Shown piece after piece: positions 29,742 to 39,469 of a DNA stretch of 64,000 bases. Numbering within the stretch: the stretch's first letter is position 1; the number at the start of each line of letters is the position of its first letter. The translations under genes were made by a program, and so were the position numbers. The stretch lies in NCBI GenBank assembly GCA_030374765.1, contig JARGXX010000073.1:558001-622000 (forward strand). Reading direction: 5' to 3'. This DNA comes from Agarophyton chilense (Eukaryota > Rhodophyta > Florideophyceae > Gracilariales > Gracilariaceae). The notes under the pieces are model-generated. The model was not told where the DNA came from. It worked only from the letters and a program-made list of their open reading frames with translations, and did not search any database.

Positions 29742-31175
29742 TTAGAGGAATGTTGGGCCTCCTGGTCCACCTGGTAAGGAGGATGTAATCAAATACACTC
29801 GACCATTCCTTTTGCTGGACCAGTATAACTCGCCATTATATCCCCTTCCAAAGCGAACATCCACTCTCCTTTCTAGTGAAAACCCTTCCTCGGAGCGCAT
29901 TATCTCACCGAGCGTTTTGTATTTGACATTGTTGAAAAATAAGTCGGCCTGGTATGTTGTGGCTTGCGTTAATCTCCCGGGATCTCCTCTCGTGATGGCT
30001 CCCTTTAAATCAGATATCGATGAAAAGAACAGCTTGCCACTGACAGGAAAATCAGCATAGTAGTAGAATCCTGACATTGGCGAGCCATTCTCAACAGGAC
30101 AACCACCTGCTATCGCTTGCCCTATGAATGCAGCACCAAAAGGTCCGTTGTGCCCAACTTGGGCAGCGGGATACGTGTAGTCGTACTTGGAGTCATCATG
30201 TGCAAGGGCGCTGACGCCTGACATCAACCCTCCACCGATGTGGGCAAAAGTTCCTTCGCGTGCCGGCCATCCGTAATCCCCAGCTGGCTGAACAAGGTTG
30301 ACTTCTTCGATATTTGCGCGACCTGTATCAACCGCATACAATGTTCCATCGATGCCAAAACAGATGTGATGTGGGTTACGGAACCCTGCCGCGTAAACTT
30401 CTTCAGGGTAATCGTTACTGCCGACGAAAGGGTTGTCTCGCGGGGTGGTATAAGGACGATCCCCAGCCTTGAGAGGATTTATTCGAAGTATTTTGCCAAG
30501 AGCGTCTTTCCTTTGTCCACCTCCCGCTATCGCGGACTGTACAGAACCGTCTCCATGGGCTATGTAGAGCAAGTTGCCGAAAAATGCGATTTGTTTTATA
30601 GGGTGATCATAAACTGGCATACCTACCCGAAAAACCGGCCGATACGAGTCTATGATCGGGATGGAGGTCGATAGATCAGTTCTCCATTCAATTAATACAC
30701 TATCCGCGTCAATAGGAACAGGTGCATCCGATACGTAATGAAAATTCTCAGGCTTGCTGGGGCGTTCTTCCATCGCAGAAACGTAAAACAACCCATTGTT
30801 TCGAAAACTTGGATGAAATGCAATGCTACGAACACCTCCATGCAGTATATTATCAAGCGATAAAGAGCGTCCACTTCTCATTTGCACGGCAGCGTTCACG
30901 TCGAGAAACATGGTGACATTACCCGTCGCAGAGACATGATAGATTTTTGTCGTAGTGCATACGAACAATTCATTCATCAACGGTACTATGCAATTAATCG
31001 CAGCAGACCTACCATTTTCGTCCGGAATCTTAGCAAACCGTTTCACATGGACATCCATGGCATTTTTGACGATATCCTGTGCTACCGGATTGAATGTGTT
31101 TGTAATCTCCAATCCATACATGACAATTACCGCACATAGAATGAGAGATACGGGAAACCACAACCGAAACTTCAT
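29742..31175 (-). CDS. PQQ-dependent sugar dehydrogenase / HHIP-like beta-propeller protein
   Basis: This is a 477-residue protein with an N-terminal hydrophobic segment (about 5-22), a signal peptide or anchor. It is followed by the six-bladed glucose/sorbosone dehydrogenase propeller. Recognisable blocks are Gly-Val-Arg-Ser-Ile-Ala-Phe-His-Pro-Ser-Phe, His-Gly-Asp-Gly and Lys-Ile-Leu-Arg-Ile-Asn-Pro. Further on come Tyr-Ala-Ala-Gly-Phe-Arg-Asn-Pro-His, the run Asp-Thr-Gly-Arg-Ala-Asn-Ile-Glu-Glu-Val-Asn and Gly-Asp-Tyr-Gly-Trp-Pro. Bacterial relatives oxidise aldoses using PQQ and Ca2+. Eukaryotic HHIPL relatives are secreted with uncertain activity. The C-terminus has Pro-Gly-Gly-Pro-Gly-Gly-Pro, an unusual glycine-proline tail. 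Whether it binds PQQ cannot be decided here. The ATG at 31175 gives a good leader. Confidence 0.85.
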   Translation of the reverse strand: MKFRLWFPVSLILCAVIVMYGLEITNTFNPVAQDIVKNAMDVHVKRFAKIPDENGRSAAINCIVPLMNELFVCTTTKIYHVSATGNVTMFLDVNAAVQMRSGRSLSLDNILHGGVRSIAFHPSFRNNGLFYVSAMEERPSKPENFHYVSDAPVPIDADSVLIEWRTDLSTSIPIIDSYRPVFRVGMPVYDHPIKQIAFFGNLLYIAHGDGSVQSAIAGGGQRKDALGKILRINPLKAGDRPYTTPRDNPFVGSNDYPEEVYAAGFRNPHHICFGIDGTLYAVDTGRANIEEVNLVQPAGDYGWPAREGTFAHIGGGLMSGVSALAHDDSKYDYTYPAAQVGHNGPFGAAFIGQAIAGGCPVENGSPMSGFYYYADFPVSGKLFFSSISDLKGAITRGDPGRLTQATTYQADLFFNNVKYKTLGEIMRSEEGFSLERRVDVRFGRGYNGELYWSSKRNGRVYLITSSLPGGPGGPTFL

Positions 31176-31934
31176 TCGGTAGCTCGGCGGCCCTCAGACC
31201 CTTCTTGCTTGTTAATGAACCTTCATTGAGTGGCAAAAACACACCTTTCTCAGGCTTATGGCCATGTCTTGAGGATGGCGACTAGAAACTGATGAAATGG
31301 GCAACGCAGCCCTTGGCACATCATGTAACGAAGTCATGGCCCGTAGATGATAAAACTTGATATCTTACATGTACCATTCGCGTTGCAAAGATTAACTTCC
31401 TTCGCCGGCCCATACGGCTACTCCCGAAACATGTCGCTTCCAATGTTGAGTTCTATTGAACTTGGCCCTTTGCACATGATTATCGGCCAGACCTCCTGCG
31501 ACCCTTTGGCTGGTAAAGTACGTTGTGCATATTCAATCACACACTTCGGGAAAACGAAGCCGTGTGACGTAAAGGGTTGAATGTTCTGGGCTACACATTG
31601 GCGCGTTTCGTCTTTACCCAACTTGAATGACATGGCATCGCGATACACAGTTTCTCGTTACACTTTCTGCACAGTACAGCACTTAAAACATACAACACAA
31701 GTTATCGAAATTTTGCGTTTCGGGCACCTTTCCTCGTTGGTTTGTCGTGAGATCGTCCACGACTTTTGAGCGGTTTGGTTACAATACAGACCGCCGCCCC
31801 CTCTTCTCCACACGCGTAGCGTTTGTCAAAAAACTGCTTTGATAGATATCTCCAGGCGAAAGTTCTCAAATAGAGCGCTCAATACTAGATTGAATGAGCT
31901 CGCCGCGTTCGTGAGTGCTGTTGCTTTCAAAAGC
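31176..31934. other. Intergenic region
   Basis: Nothing supportable. Short plus frames at 31347 and 31581 and a minus frame at 31418 lie here but lack motifs. The promoter of the PQQ-dehydrogenase-like gene is expected near the left end. Confidence 0.4.
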
Positions 31935-32411
31935 TCAGTTCTTCGAGATAAAGGAGATTGTGCCTTGCACAATCGTTCCCAGCATGAGGACGCCAAGAAC
32001 GGGTTGGATAAACGGCTGCCAGAGAGCTAACCATGGGTCGAGTAGCGTATCATCTTTCGAGACAAAATGGGGAACAAGTGCAACAACTAGCCAGCCCAGC
32101 AGTCCAAGGACGAGAAAGAAGTCCCAGAGCAGTATAGATTCGATTAGCGATTTGACTCGATAAATTGAATCGGACCCCGGCTTCGACTCAGAGCCTGGCA
32201 TTCTCTTAGCCCGCATGCTTTTGATATCCTGAAGAAGCGTGTCTTCCATTGCGTCTGGAATCATTGAATCTCTCCCAGACGTTCTCTTTTGACTCGAAGA
32301 ATTTTCAGAGTCACTGCCTTTCCTCATTGTAGTGCAACATTGGCTTCTACTGTACAGGGCGTTGGGGCTTCCCAGTCGTTTTGTGGGTAGGCTTAGCACA
32401 AATCCAATCAT
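31935..32411 (-). CDS. Small membrane protein with two predicted helices
   Basis: The frame begins at an ATG and encodes 158 residues. The first 85 are polar and Ser/Arg-rich. Two hydrophobic stretches follow, about 89-116 (Ile-Leu-Leu-Trp-Asp-Phe-Phe-Leu-Val-Leu) and 132-155 (Phe-Ile-Gln-Pro-Val-Leu-Gly-Val-Leu), joined by a loop with Asp-Pro-Trp-Leu-Ala-Leu-Trp-Gln-Pro. The regular amphipathic layout and clean hydrophobic segments suggest a real protein. An early basic region could be an organelle leader, in which case a plastid or mitochondrial membrane location is possible. Translation could also start at the internal ATG 28 codons further in. I do not recognise the family. Confidence 0.5.
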   Translation of the reverse strand: MIGFVLSLPTKRLGSPNALYSRSQCCTTMRKGSDSENSSSQKRTSGRDSMIPDAMEDTLLQDIKSMRAKRMPGSESKPGSDSIYRVKSLIESILLWDFFLVLGLLGWLVVALVPHFVSKDDTLLDPWLALWQPFIQPVLGVLMLGTIVQGTISFISKN

Positions 32412-33973
32412 CTTCGTTGGAGCTTTGTTGTTTTGGGGATTGTGATGGCTTTTTATGCGGCGGAAACCCCTCGAAGCCCCCTTTACGAAAGAGGTAGCTG
32501 TGACAACGGTTGATGTTCAACGCCAGAGCGCAGAAGATGATGCAAGACCAATGCAAGACCACAGCGAGGACGGTCGGCATAGCCAGCCAGCACTTGAAAT
32601 GATGTACGGACTTGCCAAATACTGTATCTCGCAATCATCGGTGCAGCCAAAATTTACTCGTTCCAATTTTTCTTTTCTTTGTCGAATCTCCATAAGGCAC
32701 GAGAGATGGGTTATTTCTTCTCCACTTCGCCTTAAAGAAAATAAAAATCCGAGTAGCTCGAAAGTTTCTCGAGAAGCTACTAGAGGCGATAACATGTTTA
32801 TCCTTTGGTGGTAAGGGAAGCAAAGGCATATTTTTTTCCGGACCAACCGTCAAAACTTCATTGTCACTTGGGCCCGAAAGATTAAATACAATTCGTGGCT
32901 GTTGCGGGTTAATATCGTATCGCAGTTAGCCCGCAGAGAAACTTGGCATACGAAGGATAAATGCACCTAAGAAGGCCGAGAGAACACAGCCGAATGTCCA
33001 AAAACCGAACTGTTGTTCAACAAAACAACTCCGCAGCTTTGCGCAGTTGGATATCCGGTGTGCGAGCAATAGCAAGGGAGTGGTGGGAAGGAAGGAGGTG
33101 AAGGAGAGCGGGTCAAAACTAGCGGTTATACCAAAATCATTCTGTGAATCGGCAAGCAGACCAGCAGACATCTAACTGTTCTCCGGCAGGCCAACATCCA
33201 AGGCTATGCGATCCAGTGCGGGCTCACTAGAGAAACCCCCGACGACGGGAGATTCGATATTCAATCAGCTGGGTTCATCAGCCAAGTGTTCAATATGGGT
33301 GGGGCCAAATTCGCGGTACCCAACGCGGCATGTTGAACAATTTGCCAAGCTTCCGTCGGCATGCACTATTTTGTTGCTCTTCTCTTGCGGGCCGTGACGC
33401 CTGTTTTTTCTTCAGGACGAGAGATCTTCGGTGCAAGAGCCAGCAGCTTGTGCGACCATTCCCGCATTATGGTTGGTGCACTTTTCTGCCTTCCTCGTGT
33501 TTTCAGCGGTCAAGTCGAGCATTGGCAACGTGCTTTAATGCTGTTATGCGGATCAAACGAGCCAAAGCAACAGCCATTGTATTTTTGTGGCGCATGCACA
33601 TTTTGTTGAAACTGAATGCAACAGATGAATAGGAGACACTCGAACCGGAAAACCGCATACTGATGCTCCCGCTTTGCCAACCTCGGACAAGCTGTGGTGT
33701 TATAATGTAAGATTTGTTTATATGGTTGCTATAATTAATGAAATTGTGAGACAAGCTGAGTGTGTGTTTCAATTCCATGTCGGACGGAAAAGTGTACAAG
33801 AGAACTACAAACATACATGGAGACTGAAATTAAGATAGGGCGGAGCATACTTGCCAGCGCGAATGGCATCTAAGCCATGCAGAGGAGGTGGTTATGAATA
33901 ATACAAGATGAGTTTGGATGATGGTTCAACAATACGATGTGGATAGCGCCTGCGCAGGTACAGTGAGGGAGGC
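32412..33973. other. Intergenic region
   Basis: No supportable gene. Frames on both strands (32455 +, 32517 -, 33330 +, 33503 -) look like chance. A minus frame immediately upstream of the two-helix membrane protein (32347-32634) contains a hydrophobic segment and could be an upstream exon, but no convincing splice pair was established. Confidence 0.35.
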
Positions 33974-35080
33974 TCAAAGTTGCGGAAAGGAAGCGGGTGT
34001 AAGTTGCGCGCTGCAGCGCAAGCGAGCGCGCAACTTAAAAAGACATCGGGAAGTGTCCAAATGGCGCCATAAAGGCTCCGACAGGGCAATCTTTCTCAAG
34101 GCGGAGCAGGTGGCGCCGATGCCGGTGGCGACATGTTTCGGCGAAAGATGGAGGAAGATTTTGCACACAAGCTCCTCAGAAAGACAAGACCAAATGCCGG
34201 TAACGTGGGCGGGTCTATGACGCCACTTGAGTGCGGAAGGCGAGGCGCACATCCTGTGGCGCAGGATGCTGGCGCGCTGCGCAATGACGAGGTAGTCCAG
34301 ACCGGAGTGCAGGGCGTGTTCCATAACGCTGGCGCCATCAAGGTCGTGGTAATGGATGTCTGCACCGCACGCCAGCAGCTCGTCGAGTAGCGGAACGACG
34401 GCGGCGAGAGTATTACCCGCACGTCTGCGACGCACAAGCCCGTAAGCCGGCTGCGAGTGACTGAGAGCGGCAACAAGGTTGTGCAAGGGCGTTTTACCAT
34501 CAGCATCACGCGCGTTGAAGTCGGCGGCGGAAGCATGTAACAAGCGTACAAAGCGTAAGGCGCTGTCGGATGAGGTGTACACGGCAAGCGCACACACAAG
34601 ATGCAAGGGGGTCTTGCCACGTGCATCGACGCTACGAGCTAGATGCGGGGCGCGTTGCAGCAAAATGTGAAAGGCGTCGGTGAGCTCGCAGAGGACGGCG
34701 GTGTGTAACGGGGCGAGCACGGGAAGTGCGACGGACGGCTGTGCCAACAACCAGACAATGATGGACTTCATGGAGGCAAGGCGACGCGGAAAGGTGAGGT
34801 CCTCGGCGTGCGGAAGAGCAATGCCAGTGCGACGACAATGCTCCAGTAGCGCGTTCCACGTGCGACAGTTGCTGAGAGCGTAGTCAACGACGGATTGTGG
34901 CGGCACGTCGGCGCTTACACGCTTGGTAGCCTGCAGACAGGCCGGATTGGTGGCGGCGAGACGACGCACATGGTCGAAGCGCGCGTGGTCGAGCGCGTCG
35001 AAGATTTGAAAGCTCTTCTCGGTGCGGGGGCGACGGTAATTGGTGGAAGTGTCGAAAACGGGAGCCGTGCGGTGCGACAT
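33974..35080 (-). CDS. Ankyrin-repeat protein with C-terminal F-box
   Basis: From the ATG at 35080 the product is 368 residues. An upstream extension of the frame is possible but starts at GTG and overlaps the next gene's 3' end. The middle contains ankyrin repeats with the hallmark Gly-Lys-Thr-Pro-Leu-His-Leu and Asp-Gly-Lys-Thr-Pro-Leu-His, two clear copies and at least two degenerate ones. Near the C-terminus, Leu-Ser-Glu-Glu-Leu-Val-Cys-Lys-Ile-Phe-Leu-His-Leu-Ser followed by Cys-Ser-Ala-Leu-Arg and Leu-Trp-Arg has the spacing of an F-box. The protein could therefore be a substrate receptor of an SCF ubiquitin ligase, with ankyrin repeats binding the target. Most F-box proteins carry the F-box first, so the reversed order is unusual. 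The partner SKP1 is not in the window. Confidence 0.72.
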   Translation of the reverse strand: MSHRTAPVFDTSTNYRRPRTEKSFQIFDALDHARFDHVRRLAATNPACLQATKRVSADVPPQSVVDYALSNCRTWNALLEHCRRTGIALPHAEDLTFPRRLASMKSIIVWLLAQPSVALPVLAPLHTAVLCELTDAFHILLQRAPHLARSVDARGKTPLHLVCALAVYTSSDSALRFVRLLHASAADFNARDADGKTPLHNLVAALSHSQPAYGLVRRRRAGNTLAAVVPLLDELLACGADIHYHDLDGASVMEHALHSGLDYLVIAQRASILRHRMCASPSALKWRHRPAHVTGIWSCLSEELVCKIFLHLSPKHVATGIGATCSALRKIALSEPLWRHLDTSRCLFKLRARLRCSAQLTPASFPQL

Positions 35081-35268
35081 GGCTTTTAACGGAGGAAGAG
35101 AGACGCAGGAAGAAGACGGTGGGGGTGCGCTCGACAATGACGCTTTTTTGTGGGGGGGCGCGAGGTGTTGTCGCGTAGACAAACGCTCGCGATTTTGCGA
35201 GATTTTGGCAGATTGATTTTTTTTATTTTTACATTTTCGAAAACGAAACATTTGGTTGAGGAGAAGCG

Positions 35269-35808
35269 TCAGTGCGCGTGACCGTACGACGCCACGCCGC
35301 TGCCGCGGCAGTAGGCGCAGCGCAGCTTCTTGGAGCCGTGGCACGCCGAACACGGCACGGCTACGCGCTGAGGCATCTCCATCGACGTGCCCTCACCACC
35401 GAGGCTCCCGTCCAACAGACGCTCCACGTCCGTCGCCAGTTGCTGCCACGAGTCGTTTGCCATCTCGTACCGCACGCCCCGTCCCGCGCACCAGCTACAC
35501 CGTCGTTGTCGCGTCCCATTGCACCAAATACATGCGCATCGCCCGCTCTTTCCTTTCGTCGCCTGTAGCGTCTGTTTCAATGTCCGCTCGAGCGTCGCCT
35601 TGATTTGTGATGTATCGCGCTCGTCATCGCGCTCGTCATCGCGCTCGTTGTTGCGCTCACGCTGCGAATGTTCTCCCGGCGGCTCGCCTGAGCTTCGCGT
35701 GTCTTTTGCGCCGCGCTTGCGCGTCTTGGCTGCCTCAACCGCTTTGCATCGCGCCGATATACCCGCCGCCGGTATGAACGCCGTCCGCTCCGCGTCTTCT
35801 CTGCGCAT
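35269..35808 (-). CDS. DnaJ-type zinc-finger (CXXCXGXG) protein
   Basis: From the first in-frame ATG the product is 179 residues. The C-terminal half has two pairs of DnaJ-like Cys motifs. The first pair is Cys-Ile-Trp-Cys-Asn-Gly with Cys-Ser-Trp-Cys-Ala-Gly-Arg-Gly. The second is Cys-Ser-Ala-Cys-His-Gly with Cys-Ala-Tyr-Cys-Arg-Gly-Ser-Gly. This makes two zinc sites without a J domain, as in plant BSD2 and related plastid or thylakoid assembly factors. The spacing between the pairs (about 46 residues) is larger than in DnaJ itself. The N-terminal half is basic with an Asn-Glu-Arg-Asp-Asp-Glu-Arg repeat encoded by a 12-bp tandem repeat. A plastid role is inferred only from the family. The gene is immediately 5' of the ankyrin/F-box gene on the same strand (188 bp). 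Confidence 0.7.
   Translation of the reverse strand: MRREDAERTAFIPAAGISARCKAVEAAKTRKRGAKDTRSSGEPPGEHSQRERNNERDDERDDERDTSQIKATLERTLKQTLQATKGKSGRCACIWCNGTRQRRCSWCAGRGVRYEMANDSWQQLATDVERLLDGSLGGEGTSMEMPQRVAVPCSACHGSKKLRCAYCRGSGVASYGHAH
35619..35658 (-). repeat. 12-bp coding tandem repeat in the zinc-finger gene
   Basis: Three copies of about 12 bp (GCGCTCGTCATC on plus, last copy diverged) encode the Asp-Asp-Glu-Arg repeats in the linker of the zinc-finger protein. Likely variable in length between strains. Confidence 0.75.
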
Positions 35809-37261
35809 GATGACCGATAACAAACAGCTCTTGCAACAAGACCAAAAGCACGCAGCGTGGTGCACATTTCGCTTAAATACTACCCAAGTTATGAAAGGTG
35901 CTTCGGCTGCACGCGTGCGTCGTCGTCACAACGGTTGCAGTCGTGCATGCCTCCGTCATGCGCGCTGCGCCCCACAACTTTTTGTGCCATGCGTCACATG
36001 ACGCCGCCTTCATGACCGCCCGTTGCAAGCCGGTGCTCATCCGTTGACGATATCGCTCGTGGCGTCGCTTGCGTGCTGTACCGCCATGCCCTCTTTTTGC
36101 AATGGTCCAATTGATTTGCACCACGCTTCTGGCAACCAACGCTGCGCCTGCGTGCGCTGTCGAGTGTTGCAATACATGTGCTCCGTGCTCGCGTATGCGT
36201 ATGTTCGCCGCATGTGCTCTCAGCTGCCCTATCTCTGCCTTCCACCGTGCCAACGTGCGCCGCCTTTTGCGCATTCTATCCTCCGTGCTCGTATCAGTTT
36301 GCACACGGCTTGCACATTGCGTACCTTTCAAATCTTCTCGCCACGTTCATGCCTTGCCTGTCATCGGCGAGATGCCATGTCTGTACCGGCTTGTTCTGTT
36401 TTCCGTCACGGCGCTGCACACCGACCAGTTGAGAAACTCTTCTCTGCGCCATGGCAGGGAAACCGAAAGTGATCGATGATGAAACACTACCGTGTGCTTG
36501 TCCGTAACTGTCGTTCCGAGCAATTATTGTACAACGTTTGTCCTTGGTCCATCAAGCGCACGCGACTTGTCTAGTATTAGACTCACTTACAGATATCGAT
36601 AGTCACTCAGATTTTTCGTCTCAACCCTCGTGTCATGTTTCATCAACCGATCTCTTTCCTGCCGATCGTCCCGCGTTGCTGTTATGCATTTTCTGCACCA
36701 TCACCAGCAAAATCCAATAGCTGCAATGTGTGACATGTGCTGCGTTCAGTTGAGCCAAGCTGGAGTATTTTACTCAAGTTCCACAATCTTTTTGTTTCTT
36801 GCTGTATTTGAAACCCCTCTAGCCGGCTGCATTGCATTGCAAGGCCGCCGGAAAGCTACTCTCATCGAGGAATACATTTGTCTTCTAAAGAGCGCCCTAT
36901 GTGTGCTTGCTCAAATGATGCCTCTGCCTACTTTGCAGCTTGTTTGCACAGCGTGCAAGTGACTTTAACAATGGCACCTTCGTCGTCTGCCTTTTCGGGA
37001 CAAGAGTAAATCGTTTTGATCTTTCGTGTCTTGGCCCAACGGAGTCGTTTCCTCAACAACTTAGGTACCAACGTTTTATTCCGCACCAACTTTAGTTTGT
37101 GTCTTCGCGCGCACTACCTTCATCCGTCGCTTGCTTATTGTAAGCCGCGCCTGGCGGCGAAGAAGATCGTGGCAGCTAAAATCCAGCAGAAACACCAGGG
37201 AATACCTTTGCTGTGCAACACACACCACACCTCCCTTCCGCAACATTTCTACATCCCAAAA
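35809..37261. other. Intergenic region upstream of sulfotransferase
   Basis: No supportable gene. GC-rich open frames on both strands (for example 35873-36331 minus and 36069-36479 plus) lack ATG starts or domains. The long frame running into the sulfotransferase from 37016 starts at TTG and its first 82 codons are not counted as coding here. Confidence 0.4.
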
Positions 37262-38563
37262 ATGGCTTTGCTTGTGTCAAAAGTTTCTCCCCGACGTAAA
37301 AGACGGAATGATTCATCTACCAATCTTCCTCTCCACTTTTTGATCCTCTATTCAGTGGCGGTCTTGCTCTACATGCATTTCGGTACCTCGTATTTTGTGT
37401 CGCGATGGCAAGGTGAACAACAAATCCTCAATTCTCGAATAAATACGAACCCTCAAAGAATGGGCTTCGCAATTCTCAACGTATCCGACAGCGTGTTGGA
37501 GCAACAAAAAGCTCTGTGCCAATATCGCCGAGATGCCGATCGTACCATAATCGTTCATATGCACATACCCAAGTCGGGCGGCACTGCATTCGCACTCGCT
37601 CTTAAATCCGAATGTACCTGTAACAACATTCCACGTCCTCAGAAAGGATATTGCAGGGACTGCCCGAATGTGATTCCCGACTCGTCACTCCCCGTAACCA
37701 CGTTTACCCAGAACATGTGGACCTCGCAAAATAGAACTTTCCGGCCTCCGTACAGTGCAAACTGCAAGACTTACAACGCCTCTTCCAGATGGTTCGGGTT
37801 TCCGCGAAAGAATCGGACGTTTACGTTTTACTCACAAAGCAGATTAACTTCTGGTTGGCCTTGCGGTGTGCATGTGAGTTATGCGCGATTGAGAGAGTGC
37901 TGCCACAGATTGGAACTTCCAGGGATTAAGCATGTAGTCGTTACATTGTTTCGCGAGCCGCTCGCCAGATTCGTATCCGAATTTTATCAAGTGGCGTTCA
38001 ATCGAAAAGACATTCTGTCTTGGGACTGGTGCATGCAACGAGACCCCCCCATGACCATGACCGAATTTTTCGGAATGCCTGTTTCGTATCCGTTTCAAAG
38101 TCGCATGACCAAACTTCTCAGTGGGAGCCCTGTGCAAACTGGCGCGGCTGGAGAAGATTGGACAGAAACTAAAGTTCGCGATGCTGCTCTTGACAGAGCA
38201 CTTGGTGTTCTACACAGCACAGAAGATTTCCTCTTCGGCTTAGCTGAAGAACTCGATCTTACACTTGATCTATTTCACTTTGTCTTCCGCCGTTCATTCA
38301 AAGCCCCGAGCAGCTGCCATTCTCATAAAAACGCTTCGGGCTGTAGCAAGGTAGAGATAGGACTCCATGATTTATTTGGAAACCCGTTCACTTTAACAGC
38401 TCAACAAGAACGGTTGTTTGCCGCGAATAACAGAGAGGATAGCATCATGTATGATACAGCTTCTCGAATCTTCTACCAGAGAATCGAGGCAATGAGATCA
38501 TTGCAAGAACTCGGTTCTGATTTAGCCATCGATAGACGATGCGTAGCTATTTTGTCGTCGTAG
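37262..38563 (+). CDS. Golgi carbohydrate sulfotransferase
   Basis: From the first ATG the protein has 433 residues. A basic N-terminus precedes a signal-anchor helix (about 22-46), then a lumenal domain. Residues near 100-108 read Met-His-Ile-Pro-Lys-Ser-Gly-Gly-Thr, the 5'-phosphosulfate-binding loop that holds PAPS in heparan-sulfate-type sulfotransferases (HIPKTGGT). Around 225-240, Thr-Leu-Phe-Arg-Glu-Pro-Leu-Ala-Arg-Phe-Val-Ser-Glu-Phe matches the 3'-phosphate-binding Arg-x-Pro-x-x-Arg-x-x-Ser segment. Several Cys pairs in the middle suggest disulphides. Such enzymes add sulfate to polysaccharides in the Golgi. In a red alga the acceptors may be carrageenan or agar galactans or glycoproteins, which is inference. 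It lies about 26 kb from the GT47 and GT genes, so clustering is loose. Confidence 0.88.
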   Translation: MALLVSKVSPRRKRRNDSSTNLPLHFLILYSVAVLLYMHFGTSYFVSRWQGEQQILNSRINTNPQRMGFAILNVSDSVLEQQKALCQYRRDADRTIIVHMHIPKSGGTAFALALKSECTCNNIPRPQKGYCRDCPNVIPDSSLPVTTFTQNMWTSQNRTFRPPYSANCKTYNASSRWFGFPRKNRTFTFYSQSRLTSGWPCGVHVSYARLRECCHRLELPGIKHVVVTLFREPLARFVSEFYQVAFNRKDILSWDWCMQRDPPMTMTEFFGMPVSYPFQSRMTKLLSGSPVQTGAAGEDWTETKVRDAALDRALGVLHSTEDFLFGLAEELDLTLDLFHFVFRRSFKAPSSCHSHKNASGCSKVEIGLHDLFGNPFTLTAQQERLFAANNREDSIMYDTASRIFYQRIEAMRSLQELGSDLAIDRRCVAILSS

Positions 38564-38968
38564 GCGAAGTTGTTGTTTTGGAAAAGCATGCATTCATGGT
38601 CGAATCAAAAGTGTTCTTGGATACTAAACCTTTTTGGCCGTTCTTAATACACGAAAATGGAGCGCTTTCTGTAACAGAGAACGAAAGATGATGATGGCTC
38701 TTACTCACAACATACTACGGACCGTGGGTCCTGCCAGGTTTTGGCGATCGAAGGGACGAAAGAGTGGCGCCGAAAAGCCCAAAATCCTGGATTCGTTTTC
38801 GGCATGTTGCCCATCAGATACTGTACGTTTTCGTACAGTCTCGATGCCACCAGCAGAATCATTCCGCATCGGGTTTTGTGTCGTATTTGATCTGAGGTGT
38901 AAGAGTTGAAGAACTCCGTCCGCTAAGGAAAGCGTTTACGAACGCCTAGACGCTCTCTGGATTCCGGT
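38564..38968. other. Intergenic region
   Basis: No gene is supported. A plus frame at 38634-38909 has no ATG and no domain. TACTGTACGTTTTCGTACAGT near 38819 is an imperfect palindrome. Confidence 0.4.
38818..38840. repeat. Imperfect palindrome, ACTGTACG/CGTACAGT
   Basis: The arms ACTGTACG and CGTACAGT are perfect reverse complements, separated by TTTT, giving an 8-bp stem and 4-base loop. It lies 130 bp before the small basic-protein gene. A regulatory or terminator-like role is unproven. Confidence 0.7.
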
Positions 38969-39403
38969 ATGGAGGCATTGCGCGCTGCGTATGTTTGTTC
39001 AGATTCTTCTGACAATGATGAAGTTGGGACTGGTTTTAATCAGTCAATGGAATCTGTTCCGAACACTACAAGTGTTGTTCCAGAGAAATCTGCACCAACT
39101 TCTCTACCCAAAAAGAGGCTGCGATCGCAGAGCCCCCCATGTTCATCAAAACGGTTTCAAAGAAAAGAGAGAGAGGCAAGTGTCGTCGTCCCACCCTTTC
39201 AAGAGCCCCAAAAGAAGGGATGGCCAAAAATCGAGGAGCTGAAGTATAAAGGCGGGCTTGGAGGCACCGAGTTGCACAATAGTTCCTTGCTGTGCCCGCC
39301 TCGACAGATACAGACGAGGGAAAAAAATGTGTCTACAGAAGACTTAACATCATACGGACTGACACGAGAGAACGAAGCAAAACCCCATGGTGATCGAGCT
39401 TAA
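38969..39403 (+). CDS. Small basic Ser/Pro-rich protein, probably nuclear
   Basis: An ATG-started frame of 144 residues. The protein is hydrophilic and rich in Ser, Pro, Lys and Glu. Lys-Lys-Arg-Leu-Arg-Ser-Gln-Ser-Pro-Pro and a nearby Lys-Arg-Phe-Gln-Arg-Lys form a likely nuclear localisation signal. The end contains Pro-Pro-Arg-Gln-Ile-Gln-Thr-Arg-Glu-Lys-Asn-Val-Ser-Thr-Glu-Asp-Leu, a short motif that resembles conserved C-terminal segments of small eukaryotic nuclear proteins of unknown function. I cannot assign a family. Its stop is only 66 bp from the convergent CCT5 stop. The tidy gap between neighbours supports a real gene. Confidence 0.55.
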   Translation: MEALRAAYVCSDSSDNDEVGTGFNQSMESVPNTTSVVPEKSAPTSLPKKRLRSQSPPCSSKRFQRKEREASVVVPPFQEPQKKGWPKIEELKYKGGLGGTELHNSSLLCPPRQIQTREKNVSTEDLTSYGLTRENEAKPHGDRA

Positions 39404-39469
39404 CATATTTAATTGCGTAGTGCCAAAGCTTTGCTGAGCGATCAAATTTTCTACCGCCAACCTCGACTT

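Noticed and set aside
35387-36479. Overlapping plus-strand frames up to 204 codons
   Set aside because: They lie antisense to the DnaJ-type zinc-finger gene or in GC-rich flanks and have no domains.
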